NCBI GenBank assembly: GCA_964650905.1
Contig: CAZYVH010000112.1
Span: 1-7,578 of the forward strand
Origin: SZUA-36 sp964650905
Lineage (GTDB): Bacteria; Pseudomonadota; Gammaproteobacteria; Xanthomonadales; SZUA-36
DNA length: 7,578 nt
Direction: 5' to 3'
Position numbers and translations under genes: made by a program. Each line of letters starts with the position of its first letter. The stretch's first letter is position 1. The notes beneath the pieces are model-generated. The model did no database searches, was not told the DNA's origin, and was given only the letters and a program-made list of their open reading frames with translations. This document shows, piece after piece, positions 1 to 6,006 of the stretch.

Positions 1-393
1 TCAACCGAGGTGACGATGAAGGCGGGCATCATGGCTGGAAAAGTGCTTTCCAAACCAGTCCGACAAACGTTTGTTTAACTGGTTTTGACCCGCTTGTGGA
101 TCAGCGGCAAAGATATCCATCAGGTCTCTTAGCTGGTCCAGCAAGTCTTCGTGGTCTTCCTTGTGTGCAGCATATTCACCATAGGCAGCCTGACGCATCA
201 GACGTTCCTCCAGTGCAAAATGGGCTGCAATATCTGCATGGATTTCACCCAGCACGGAACTGACCCGGCTTGTATCGAGCGGGTCCCCCAGTTGTGTGTA
301 TAACCCATTGATCTGGTCAATCATATTGGCATGTTCATGATCGACCGCCGTGTTACCAACAGAATATTCTGCTTTCCATTCGAGTAGTGCCAT
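1..393 (-). CDS. Bacteriohemerythrin
   Basis: This 130-aa soluble four-helix-bundle protein binds O2, and possibly NO, at a non-heme di-iron site. All seven expected ligands are visible: H21 (in DHEH), H58 and E62 (HFALE), H77 and H81 (HKEDH), H117 and D122 (HFSSHD). It has no signal peptide or membrane helix, so it is cytoplasmic, and it is a single domain of normal family length. The stop TGA lies at the first bases of the window. The ATG start at 393 is preceded by an AGAGG-type ribosome site inside the end of the upstream gene, only 8 bases after that gene's stop, so it is the last visible gene of the sco - cytochrome b operon. Known roles of the family include O2 storage, delivery or sensing. 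Next to a putative NO reductase, a role in buffering O2 or NO is plausible but inferred. Confidence 0.93.
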   Translation of the reverse strand: MALLEWKAEYSVGNTAVDHEHANMIDQINGLYTQLGDPLDTSRVSSVLGEIHADIAAHFALEERLMRQAAYGEYAAHKEDHEDLLDQLRDLMDIFAADPQAGQNQLNKRLSDWFGKHFSSHDARLHRHLG

Positions 394-401
394 TGGTCCT
401 C

Positions 402-2456
402 TTACCTGAAAATAAAAGCCTGGTTCAATGGATCGAATTCTATAACAACATGCTGTCCAGCCCTGAAATCAAGGGCAGCCTCGCCCTGGTAATCAAACCC
501 CCGGGACCGGCCGGAATCACTCATGGCGATTGAGAGTTTATGAGAGCCCGCCGGTAATTGTATTCGCTGGTAGACGCTGGATTCACCGTCTTTCCACAGC
601 CCGGTTGGCTCCACAATTTGTTCAAACAGGGGATTGCCGTCCGCTGCAAGGCTGATTCTGAGCGGATGACGCTCGCGTGGGCAGTCGGCCGGCTTGCGCA
701 TATTGGGTGGCAACTTCTGCAATTCTTCCTGGCTTAATCGGCGGCACTGGTGCAATCGCTTACCCGCGTGTGAAAAACTCAGCGACAGGACGGCATAGCC
801 TGTTTGTAACTGGCTGAATCGTGGCCAAAAAGTAAATACCCCGGAAACAACCGCGAACAGGATCCAGGCGAGTACAACGCCCGCATACCTCGTGTATTTA
901 TTCGCAAATTCTCTTGTCGTGTCCGCCGCTGATCGTCGTGAACCCAGACTGGACCGAAAGGCGGTTACGGCAGCGCCCACGCTCGAGTGTTGTGACCATG
1001 GCTCTGACCACAGCAGCGCCAGTTTTTCATTATCTACACGTTTACGCAGATGCGGGTCCCTGGTCCGGTTCATACGTTGTTCAGTCCATTGTTCACCCAG
1101 GCGATACTGGCAGTCACCATTGGCACAGCCCGCCATGACCACACCGTCGACCAGCTTGCGGCTCAGAACCCAATCGATAAATGGCGGTGACAACTGTGCG
1201 ACACACGTCAGTCTGATGACGGCGGTTTGCGGGTCGCTTAACCCCGCAAGACGGGTACTACCGGTACAGCCAACGACGAGCAGGCGCTGGTCGCCTTTCA
1301 AGGCACCTGTTGCCCGGATGATGGTTTCCTTGATGGACGCCGTCGACTGGTCCGGCAGATCGATTCCGGGTTCAAGGGTGGACCGCGTCCTGAAGGGTGT
1401 TGCGGTTGGACAGGCACCCACACAAATACCGCAGTTCAGACACAGGCTTGCATCGACCACGGCCTCACTGGCGTATTTTTTTCCGTCGCTGCGTGGTGCC
1501 ATTTGCAGGGCTCCGAAGGGACAGTCCTCAACACAACGTTCACAACCGTTGCAGTTATTAAGGTCAACGCGGGCAACTGCGGGTTTACGCGCAGGTGGTA
1601 ACCACGGCGCAAGACAAAGGAGCAGGCTGAAGCCGACCAGCAAACTCCAGACCATGCCTGGCGACCAGGTTTTCATGAGTGGGTAAATCAGCAGGTAATA
1701 CCAGTCCAGTGCGAGACTGCCGGGCACCATAGCCGGGTCTGCCTGGCCCTGGCTCAAGGCGGGGAACAGCGCCGACAGTACCAGCATCGACAACAACGAC
1801 CCGCCCATCAGGACGCGGGGTGGATTGATTTTTGGTCGGTTAATGCGAAAAACATGCAGCCAGATACCAAACACGAGAAAAATGGGTAATCCAATAATGT
1901 GCACGAATGCCATCAGGGTGAAAAAGCGGTTGCTGAGCGATGCGACGCTGAGAAAATTTCGCGCCATCGAATCTGTAAAAATGGGCAATGCATCCAGCAA
2001 TTCTGATGAAGTCAGGGCCACATACAATGCGAGTTGGTCCCATACCAGCCAGTAACCGGTGATCCCCAGTGGAATGATCAACCACAACAATGGCATGCCG
2101 GTCGTCCAGCTAAACCAACGGGCGCTGCGGTAACGGTCAAAGACGAACTCCTTGAGCATATGCAAGGCCAGCGTGACGATGGCTGCGTCCGAGGCATAGC
2201 GGTGCAGACTGCGCATGACACCGCCCAGATACCACTGGTCGTGGGTCAGGTATTCAACCGACTCATAAGCACCGCTGACGCTGGTATGGAAAAAAATGAA
2301 CAGCCAGATGCCACTGATCAGTACAATCCAGAACAGGAATATTGTCAGGGAACCTAAGTGTTGCAATGGATTGAGTTTATTGCTGAATGCCCGGTCAAGC
2401 CCAGTCTGGGGCAGCTTGAAGACGAGCCGTCCGGCCCATTGGATTAACCCGAGCAA
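402..2456 (-). CDS. Cytochrome b (b6-like) / 2x[4Fe-4S] ferredoxin / FlpD-MvhD fusion membrane protein
   Basis: A 684-aa multidomain electron-transfer protein. Residues ~36-285 form a cytochrome b core of six helices. The heme-ligand histidines are H85/H99 and H186/H201; the offsets of 14 and 15 match cytochrome b6 rather than bc1. After helix 5 comes ALDWYYLL (249-256), recalling the quinol-site PEWY motif. Two 4Fe-4S motifs follow (C302-C312 and C339-C349, each CxxCxxCxxxCP), then an FlpD/MvhD-type domain (~391-486) with C397, C418 and AGCANGDCQY (C444, C449). A last helix (~524-542) leads to ~140 residues I do not recognise, with C571 and C592. Topology puts the FeS domains in the cytoplasm and the tail outside. 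The start is TTG, 3 bases after the sco stop; no better start is seen, and the b6-like ligand numbering supports it. Likely role: electron exchange between a cytoplasmic donor and quinones (inferred). Confidence 0.88.
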   Translation of the reverse strand: MLGLIQWAGRLVFKLPQTGLDRAFSNKLNPLQHLGSLTIFLFWIVLISGIWLFIFFHTSVSGAYESVEYLTHDQWYLGGVMRSLHRYASDAAIVTLALHMLKEFVFDRYRSARWFSWTTGMPLLWLIIPLGITGYWLVWDQLALYVALTSSELLDALPIFTDSMARNFLSVASLSNRFFTLMAFVHIIGLPIFLVFGIWLHVFRINRPKINPPRVLMGGSLLSMLVLSALFPALSQGQADPAMVPGSLALDWYYLLIYPLMKTWSPGMVWSLLVGFSLLLCLAPWLPPARKPAVARVDLNNCNGCERCVEDCPFGALQMAPRSDGKKYASEAVVDASLCLNCGICVGACPTATPFRTRSTLEPGIDLPDQSTASIKETIIRATGALKGDQRLLVVGCTGSTRLAGLSDPQTAVIRLTCVAQLSPPFIDWVLSRKLVDGVVMAGCANGDCQYRLGEQWTEQRMNRTRDPHLRKRVDNEKLALLWSEPWSQHSSVGAAVTAFRSSLGSRRSAADTTREFANKYTRYAGVVLAWILFAVVSGVFTFWPRFSQLQTGYAVLSLSFSHAGKRLHQCRRLSQEELQKLPPNMRKPADCPRERHPLRISLAADGNPLFEQIVEPTGLWKDGESSVYQRIQLPAGSHKLSIAMSDSGRSRGFDYQGEAALDFRAGQHVVIEFDPLNQAFIFR

Positions 2457-2459
2457 GAA

Positions 2460-3293
2460 TCAACCGCCCCTGTTTTTGCGTCTTGAGCGCCGGGTTTCCA
2501 GGAACAGATAACTTAAAACACCCAGTATTGCCAGTGCACCGATTGCAATTTGTACAAATAATGAATAATCGATGCGGTACTTACCGGTATTGGGGTCATA
2601 CACGGTACAAAAAAGACGTACCTTGTCGGCTACTCCGGAAAAGAAGTTGTGTGCCGACCGTGGACGGTTGAACACAAGTTCTTTGAGCGGCTCGACCAGC
2701 CAGGGTAGTTCAAAGGCGCCGCCGTAGACTTGCTCATAAATCGTACCCCCGCCATCAACGATGGTGGTTTGGGTGATGTGGTCGAAACCACGTGCCGTTG
2801 GGAAATAGACAAAACCAAGATTTTCCACCAATTTATCCATGGTTGCCGCGTTGGCACTCAGAAAGGCCCAGTCAGGTTCATCGACGCCCTGTTCACGGGC
2901 AAATTCCTGCATGCGTTCCGGGCTGTCGTTGGCCGTGTCAAAACCAATGGTAACAACCTTGAAGCTTTTGTCACCCAGTGCCTCGCGGGCTGCCTCAACA
3001 GCCAGTTTCAGGTGTCGTGTCAGGGCAGGGCAGACGTGGTAACAGGATGTGAATATCAGGCTGATCAGCAGGGGTTTTCCCTGATATTCCCGCAGGTTGA
3101 CGGTTTGACCCTGGCCGTTGGTAAATTCAAAATCGCTCAGCTTGCTGCCAATGGCGGCCTGTGAAATGGCGAGTGCCTGTTCCTCGTCGTAAGCGCCATT
3201 TTGCGTGTCGCCCAGGACGCCTGTACAGGCCATGGTCAAAAGCAACAGGGTCAGGCAGTAATCTGCTCGGGGAAAACGCAGCATCGTGGTCAT
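2460..3293 (-). CDS. Sco1/SenC-family copper chaperone with C-terminal membrane anchor
   Basis: A 277-aa Sco-family protein that delivers copper to, or reduces, the CuA site of heme-copper enzymes on the periplasmic side. An N-terminal hydrophobic segment (~12-28) is a signal peptide or anchor. C23 follows LTMA, a poor lipobox, so lipoprotein status is doubtful. The thioredoxin-like domain carries the Cu-binding CxxxC motif (TSCYHVCP; C84, C88) and the distal histidine H172 (GFDH). A second membrane helix (~244-265) ends in an Arg/Lys-rich cytoplasmic tail, an extra compared with classic Sco1. ATG at 3293 has an AAGGA ribosome site 4 bases upstream. It lies after the terminator that follows subunit I, so it probably begins a second transcription unit with the cytochrome b fusion and hemerythrin. 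The neighbouring CuA subunit is the obvious client. Confidence 0.93.
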   Translation of the reverse strand: MTTMLRFPRADYCLTLLLLTMACTGVLGDTQNGAYDEEQALAISQAAIGSKLSDFEFTNGQGQTVNLREYQGKPLLISLIFTSCYHVCPALTRHLKLAVEAAREALGDKSFKVVTIGFDTANDSPERMQEFAREQGVDEPDWAFLSANAATMDKLVENLGFVYFPTARGFDHITQTTIVDGGGTIYEQVYGGAFELPWLVEPLKELVFNRPRSAHNFFSGVADKVRLFCTVYDPNTGKYRIDYSLFVQIAIGALAILGVLSYLFLETRRSRRKNRGG

Positions 3294-3352
3294 GATCCTT
3301 GATTCAAGGCAAACAGTGATTTTACCGCAGGTAGCAGTCGTCAGCCCGTATA

Positions 3353-3380
3353 TTTATACATTAAAAGTATAACGGGCCAA
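3353..3380 (-). promoter_or_regulatory. Candidate promoter for sco - cytochrome b - hemerythrin unit
   Basis: Read on the minus strand, TTGGCC (3380-3375) and TATAAA (3358-3353) are 16 bases apart, giving 4/6 and 5/6 matches to the sigma70 -35 and -10 hexamers. The region is AT-rich and lies just after the terminator behind subunit I, where a new promoter would be needed. A short inverted repeat, GTATA-N2-TATAC (3348-3359), overlaps the -10 and could be an operator or chance. This is pattern-based only. Confidence 0.4.
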
Positions 3381-3410
3381 AAAAAACACCGGGCAGGGTG
3401 CCCGGTGTTT
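3379..3410 (-). terminator. Rho-independent terminator after the heme-copper subunit I gene
   Basis: On the minus strand a perfect 12-bp stem, AAACACCGGGCA pairing with TGCCCGGTGTTT around a CCC loop, runs directly into eight consecutive T (three of them in the stem). It begins about 20 bases after the subunit I stop. The T-run is on the minus-strand side only, which sets its direction. It splits the minus-strand cluster into two transcription units, or limits read-through from the oxidoreductase genes into sco. Confidence 0.9.
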
Positions 3411-3429
3411 GGGGTCAGATTCGATCAAA

Positions 3430-5142
3430 TCAGGACATTGGCCAGACCGAAGCCAGGTATTTCCAGTTGACCGCGTAGTAGACGATAAACACCGCCAGGA
3501 AGAATAACGCCATGGCGAAGGTGCCCGGCGCTGCAAAGCCCCATCTACCGGCCGCGGCATGGCCGCCCTGGACAACGGGATCCGGTTTGGCCTTGAGCAG
3601 TCGTGTTGTGGCTGTGCTGTAGGCAGACTCGGATTCAATGCGTTTGCCAAAGAATACGGAAACCACGGTAATGAGGATGAAAATGGCCCCACCGAGGATT
3701 GCAGTGACCCCGCTGATACCCACCAGACCCATCAGTGTATAGGCGCTGGCCGGGTAATCAAAACTCAGTGCGGCATCGGTAAATGCCATATCCCAGTGAC
3801 GACGCTCCACACCCAGTGTACCGGCACCCATCATGACCAGTGTGAAAATCATCATGCTGATACCAAATATATAAGGTTGCCACTTGGCAAGACCCGGCAG
3901 GAAAACCTGGCGCCGGAACAATACCGGTATCAGGAAATAGGTCAGGGCCATAAAGGCCAGAGTTGTACCGATTACGACCGTGGCATGGAAATGCCCCGGC
4001 ACATAAATGGTGTTATGGATGATGATATTAATCTGCTCGGTGCCCATTACCACGCCGGAGATTCCACCCAGAAATCCAAAGCCGACCAGTGACAGGAACA
4101 TCCCGGAAAATACCGGATTGCCCCACGGTGCCTTACGCAGCCATTCGAACAACCCCTTGGTGAAACCCTTGGCCCGTTGTGCAACTTCGATGGAGCCCGG
4201 TACGGTCAGGCCATGTACCATGCTTGCCAGCACGGCCAGGTACATCGCGTAGGAGGTATTGAATATCTTCCAGGTTGAACTGAGCCCCGGGTCAACCAGC
4301 AGATGATGGGCTGAAGCCAGTTGCAGGAAGGCGATATAGAGCAGGAAGGCGGTTCTGCTGACCTTCTCGGACAAGGGCTTGGCCCCGAAAACGATCGCTG
4401 CGATCGCATACCAGACGGAGACGTGGGCAGCAACATTGATCTGTTGGGACGAGTGACCAAAACCCCACCAGATCAGGCGGTACATACCGGCATCAATGTG
4501 ACTGATCAGACCGATGGACCAGAGATAGGTCGGGATCAGGATGATCGCTCCCATGGCAATGGTGAAAATGGCAATAATACAGGCTGTCAAAGCGCCAAAA
4601 GTCACCAGTGGTATCGAGCCTTCGTAGGTTTTTTCTTCCTTGGCGACAACCAGCGTGCCAAGAAAAATGAAACAACCAACCAGTGCGCCAACGGCAAACA
4701 GGATCAGTCCCAGGTAGAAATTGGGATTGGCCGGCATGGGTACATAAGAGGTCATCATGACGGTTGCCTGGCCACCAAATACCGCCAGGTTGTTGACCAC
4801 CGCGCCGGCCACCATCAGCACAAAGGCGAGCCAGGCGAGACGGGGTGTTGCAAGACGACATTTGAGCAGCGTGGAACTGCAAAAATACAAAACTGCGATC
4901 TCAAAGAAAATAATCCAGAAAATCAGCATATTGATGCCGTGGAAGGTCAATATCTGGTAGAAACGGTCCGCTGGAAGCAGGTGTACGGCAGGCCAGCGCG
5001 TCAACGTGACCGCCAAAGCCGACAGACCACCGATCAGTAGCATGACAACGGCCACAACCGCATTCGCCCGCATCAGCATTTCAGCCGGTTTGTGGAATTG
5101 CAGACCCGACTCCGGGCAGGTTCTGAATAATTCTGTTTTCAT
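3430..5142 (-). CDS. B-family heme-copper oxidoreductase subunit I, probable sNOR-type nitric oxide reductase (NorS-like)
   Basis: A 570-aa polytopic catalytic subunit. Metal ligands are intact: H68 and H386 (low-spin heme), H384 (high-spin heme, in VPGHFH), and CuB ligands H230, H279, H280. The stretches SAHHLLVDPG and HNTIYVPGHFH match the ba3/B-family pattern. In oxygen reductases the first CuB His is followed four residues later by a cross-linked Tyr (HPEVY, HPIVY); here the sequence is GHSSQQ, with Gln at 234. Loss of this Tyr is typical of NO-reducing members, and sNOR of ammonia oxidisers is the closest match I know; this is from memory. The start is the ATG at 5142, whose ATGA overlaps the subunit II stop and has GGAGG upstream; the longer frame to 5199 lies inside subunit II. 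Likely reaction: 2 NO to N2O with electrons via CuA. An atypical O2 reductase remains possible. Confidence 0.9.
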   Translation of the reverse strand: MKTELFRTCPESGLQFHKPAEMLMRANAVVAVVMLLIGGLSALAVTLTRWPAVHLLPADRFYQILTFHGINMLIFWIIFFEIAVLYFCSSTLLKCRLATPRLAWLAFVLMVAGAVVNNLAVFGGQATVMMTSYVPMPANPNFYLGLILFAVGALVGCFIFLGTLVVAKEEKTYEGSIPLVTFGALTACIIAIFTIAMGAIILIPTYLWSIGLISHIDAGMYRLIWWGFGHSSQQINVAAHVSVWYAIAAIVFGAKPLSEKVSRTAFLLYIAFLQLASAHHLLVDPGLSSTWKIFNTSYAMYLAVLASMVHGLTVPGSIEVAQRAKGFTKGLFEWLRKAPWGNPVFSGMFLSLVGFGFLGGISGVVMGTEQINIIIHNTIYVPGHFHATVVIGTTLAFMALTYFLIPVLFRRQVFLPGLAKWQPYIFGISMMIFTLVMMGAGTLGVERRHWDMAFTDAALSFDYPASAYTLMGLVGISGVTAILGGAIFILITVVSVFFGKRIESESAYSTATTRLLKAKPDPVVQGGHAAAGRWGFAAPGTFAMALFFLAVFIVYYAVNWKYLASVWPMS

Positions 5143-5690
5143 GATCCGCCCTCCGAGACCAGTATTTTGCCTACCATGGTGTGATGACCAATACCACAAA
5201 ACTCATTGCATACGATGGTCTGATCACCGCTGGTATCGGGTTTGATGGTCAAAACCATCTCATAACCCGGCAGGATTTGTACGTTGATATTTTGTGGTTG
5301 CAATGAGAAACCGTGTTGCCAGTCCATGGAGGAAATATGCAGGCGATACGTTTGATTTTTTTCCAACTGCAGGATTGGCCACCACTGCCACAGGCGTCCC
5401 AGCAGATAAACATCGCTGCCGGGTGGCGGTTTGACCACCGGGATCTGCATATCCGTTTCAGTACGAATGGTGTACTGGTCGACCATTGCCTGCGTCTTGG
5501 CCATGAAGGCAGTCGGTGTGGTCTTGTAGGCTTCATTGGAAAGATTCTGTTTTCCATAGATATGCCATACGGGCATCATTACGAACATAAACAGGGACCA
5601 GACCAGCGCAATGGTTATCCAGGTCCCTTCGACACGATCCAGTGGTTGTTTCCACCAGAGTGTCTCTGCAGGCGGTTGAATTGAAGTCAC
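5139..5690 (-). CDS. CuA-containing cytochrome c oxidase-type subunit II (NorY-like)
   Basis: A 183-aa membrane-anchored cupredoxin that accepts electrons on the periplasmic side, probably from cytochrome c, and passes them to subunit I. One helix (~23-43) anchors it. The cupredoxin domain has the complete binuclear CuA set: H126, C161, E163 (backbone ligand position), C165, H169 and M172, in CNEFCGIGHHTM. The single anchor and the NINVQILPG stretch resemble ba3-type subunit II rather than the longer aa3 form. The start is GTG at 5690, with AAGGG upstream; translation is coupled to subunit I by an ATGA overlap. An intact CuA site separates this enzyme from cytochrome-c-containing cNOR and quinol-oxidising qNOR. 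Confidence 0.94.
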   Translation of the reverse strand: MTSIQPPAETLWWKQPLDRVEGTWITIALVWSLFMFVMMPVWHIYGKQNLSNEAYKTTPTAFMAKTQAMVDQYTIRTETDMQIPVVKPPPGSDVYLLGRLWQWWPILQLEKNQTYRLHISSMDWQHGFSLQPQNINVQILPGYEMVLTIKPDTSGDQTIVCNEFCGIGHHTMVGKILVSEGGS

Positions 5691-5710
5691 GATTTTACCC
5701 TTGGTTTTGG

Positions 5711-5875
5711 TTAATTACTGAGCGGAATGGTTACCAGTTCCATGATGCCCCAAACGATAAAAAAAACCGTGGGAACGACGACACCAATAAATAATAATAA
5801 GAACGGGTTATCGAGGATACGTTGCATAACCGGCACACGTTCAGTTGGCTGGTCCCCCGGAATTTCCTGGTTCAT
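5711..5875 (-). CDS. Small single-helix membrane protein, subunit IIa-like
   Basis: A 54-aa protein with a polar N-terminus and one hydrophobic helix (~24-48, from NPFLLLFIG to ELVTIP). It is the first gene of the oxidoreductase operon, 20 bases upstream of subunit II. ba3-type enzymes have a comparable one-helix subunit IIa that stabilises the complex, so an accessory subunit is the best guess; at this length sequence similarity cannot settle it. I chose the ATG at 5875 because GGAG lies 8 bases upstream. Two in-frame upstream starts (5890 and 5962) lack a good ribosome site, and the longer version would add a poorly folded basic extension and cross the predicted promoter region. Confidence 0.72.
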   Translation of the reverse strand: MNQEIPGDQPTERVPVMQRILDNPFLLLFIGVVVPTVFFIVWGIMELVTIPLSN

Positions 5876-5921
5876 TCTATGCACTCCCATCAGGAATTGT
5901 TTAAGGTTAAAATATACACCA

Positions 5922-5936
5922 ATTTTAACACTATCA
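5922..5936 (-). promoter_or_regulatory. Candidate extended -10 elements for the oxidoreductase operon
   Basis: On the minus strand two overlapping extended -10 patterns are visible: TGATAGTGT (5936-5928) and TGTTAAAAT (5930-5922, hexamer 5/6). The first would give a start near 5921 and place the 5952-5973 palindrome at about -41.5, the classic class II position for FNR/CRP-family activators. A third option is TTGACT (5969-5964) with AAAAAT 17 bases on, in which case the palindrome would sit on the -35. The sequence alone cannot choose. Confidence 0.42.
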
Positions 5937-5951
5937 CAGTATTTTTTTCCA

Positions 5952-5973
5952 GTTATTGACATAAGTCAATAAC
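5952..5973. promoter_or_regulatory. FNR/DNR/NnrR-type palindromic operator between divergent genes
   Basis: A perfect inverted repeat with 9-bp arms, GTTATTGAC and GTCAATAAC, around the spacer ATAA. Its core, TTGAC-N4-GTCAA (5956-5969), has the spacing and outer bases of FNR-superfamily sites (TTGAT-N4-ATCAA for FNR and DNR); C/G at the inner position is seen for some NO-related or redox members such as HcpR. It is the only strong palindrome in the intergenic region and could serve both directions. Its position suits activation of the minus operon (about -41.5) and the plus operon (about -40). Confidence 0.75.
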
Positions 5974-5986
5974 ACTCATAATTGCT

Positions 5987-5995
5987 TGATACAAT
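5987..5995 (+). promoter_or_regulatory. Candidate extended -10 for the lipoprotein-ctaA unit
   Basis: TGATACAAT is an extended -10 (TGn plus TACAAT, 5/6). It predicts a start near 6002, centring the 5952-5973 palindrome at about -40, and leaves only about five bases before the ATG at 6007. An alternative is TTGACA (5956-5961) with CATAAT (5977-5982), but the 15-base spacer is short. With that promoter the palindrome would overlap the -35 and more likely repress. Confidence 0.42.
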
Positions 5996-6006
5996 ATGTA
6001 CAGATA

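Noticed and set aside
892..1686. 264-aa plus-strand open frame opposite the cytochrome b fusion
   Set aside because: Its translation is low-complexity and Ser/Arg-rich with no recognisable motif, and it is antisense to a strongly supported gene; it is a shadow frame.
3297..3309. Inverted repeat CCTTG-ATT-CAAGG overlapping the sco ribosome site, as a possible translational switch
   Set aside because: The stem is only 5 bp with a 3-base loop and could easily be chance; no alternative structure is evident.
3430..5142. Ordinary cytochrome c oxidase or cbb3 subunit I
   Set aside because: Helix motifs (SAHHLLVDPG, VPGHFH) fit the B family, not cbb3. The Tyr at the usual cross-link site is missing, so a standard oxygen reductase label would mislead.
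3430..5142. Nitric oxide dismutase or qNOR/cNOR-type NorB
   Set aside because: Those belong to the C-family-like NorB group without a CuA subunit. This protein has B-family motifs and a linked CuA subunit.
5143..5199. Upstream extension of subunit I to a start at 5199
   Set aside because: It lies inside the CuA region of subunit II in another frame. The ATG at 5142 has GGAGG and the usual ATGA coupling.
5876..5962. Longer 83-aa version of the small membrane protein
   Set aside because: The extension has no ribosome site and covers the AT-rich promoter region; GGAG is placed correctly for the ATG at 5875.
5986..6006. TTG start seven codons upstream for the lipoprotein
   Set aside because: It overlaps the likely -10 element, has no ribosome site, and would spoil the short basic n-region of the signal peptide.
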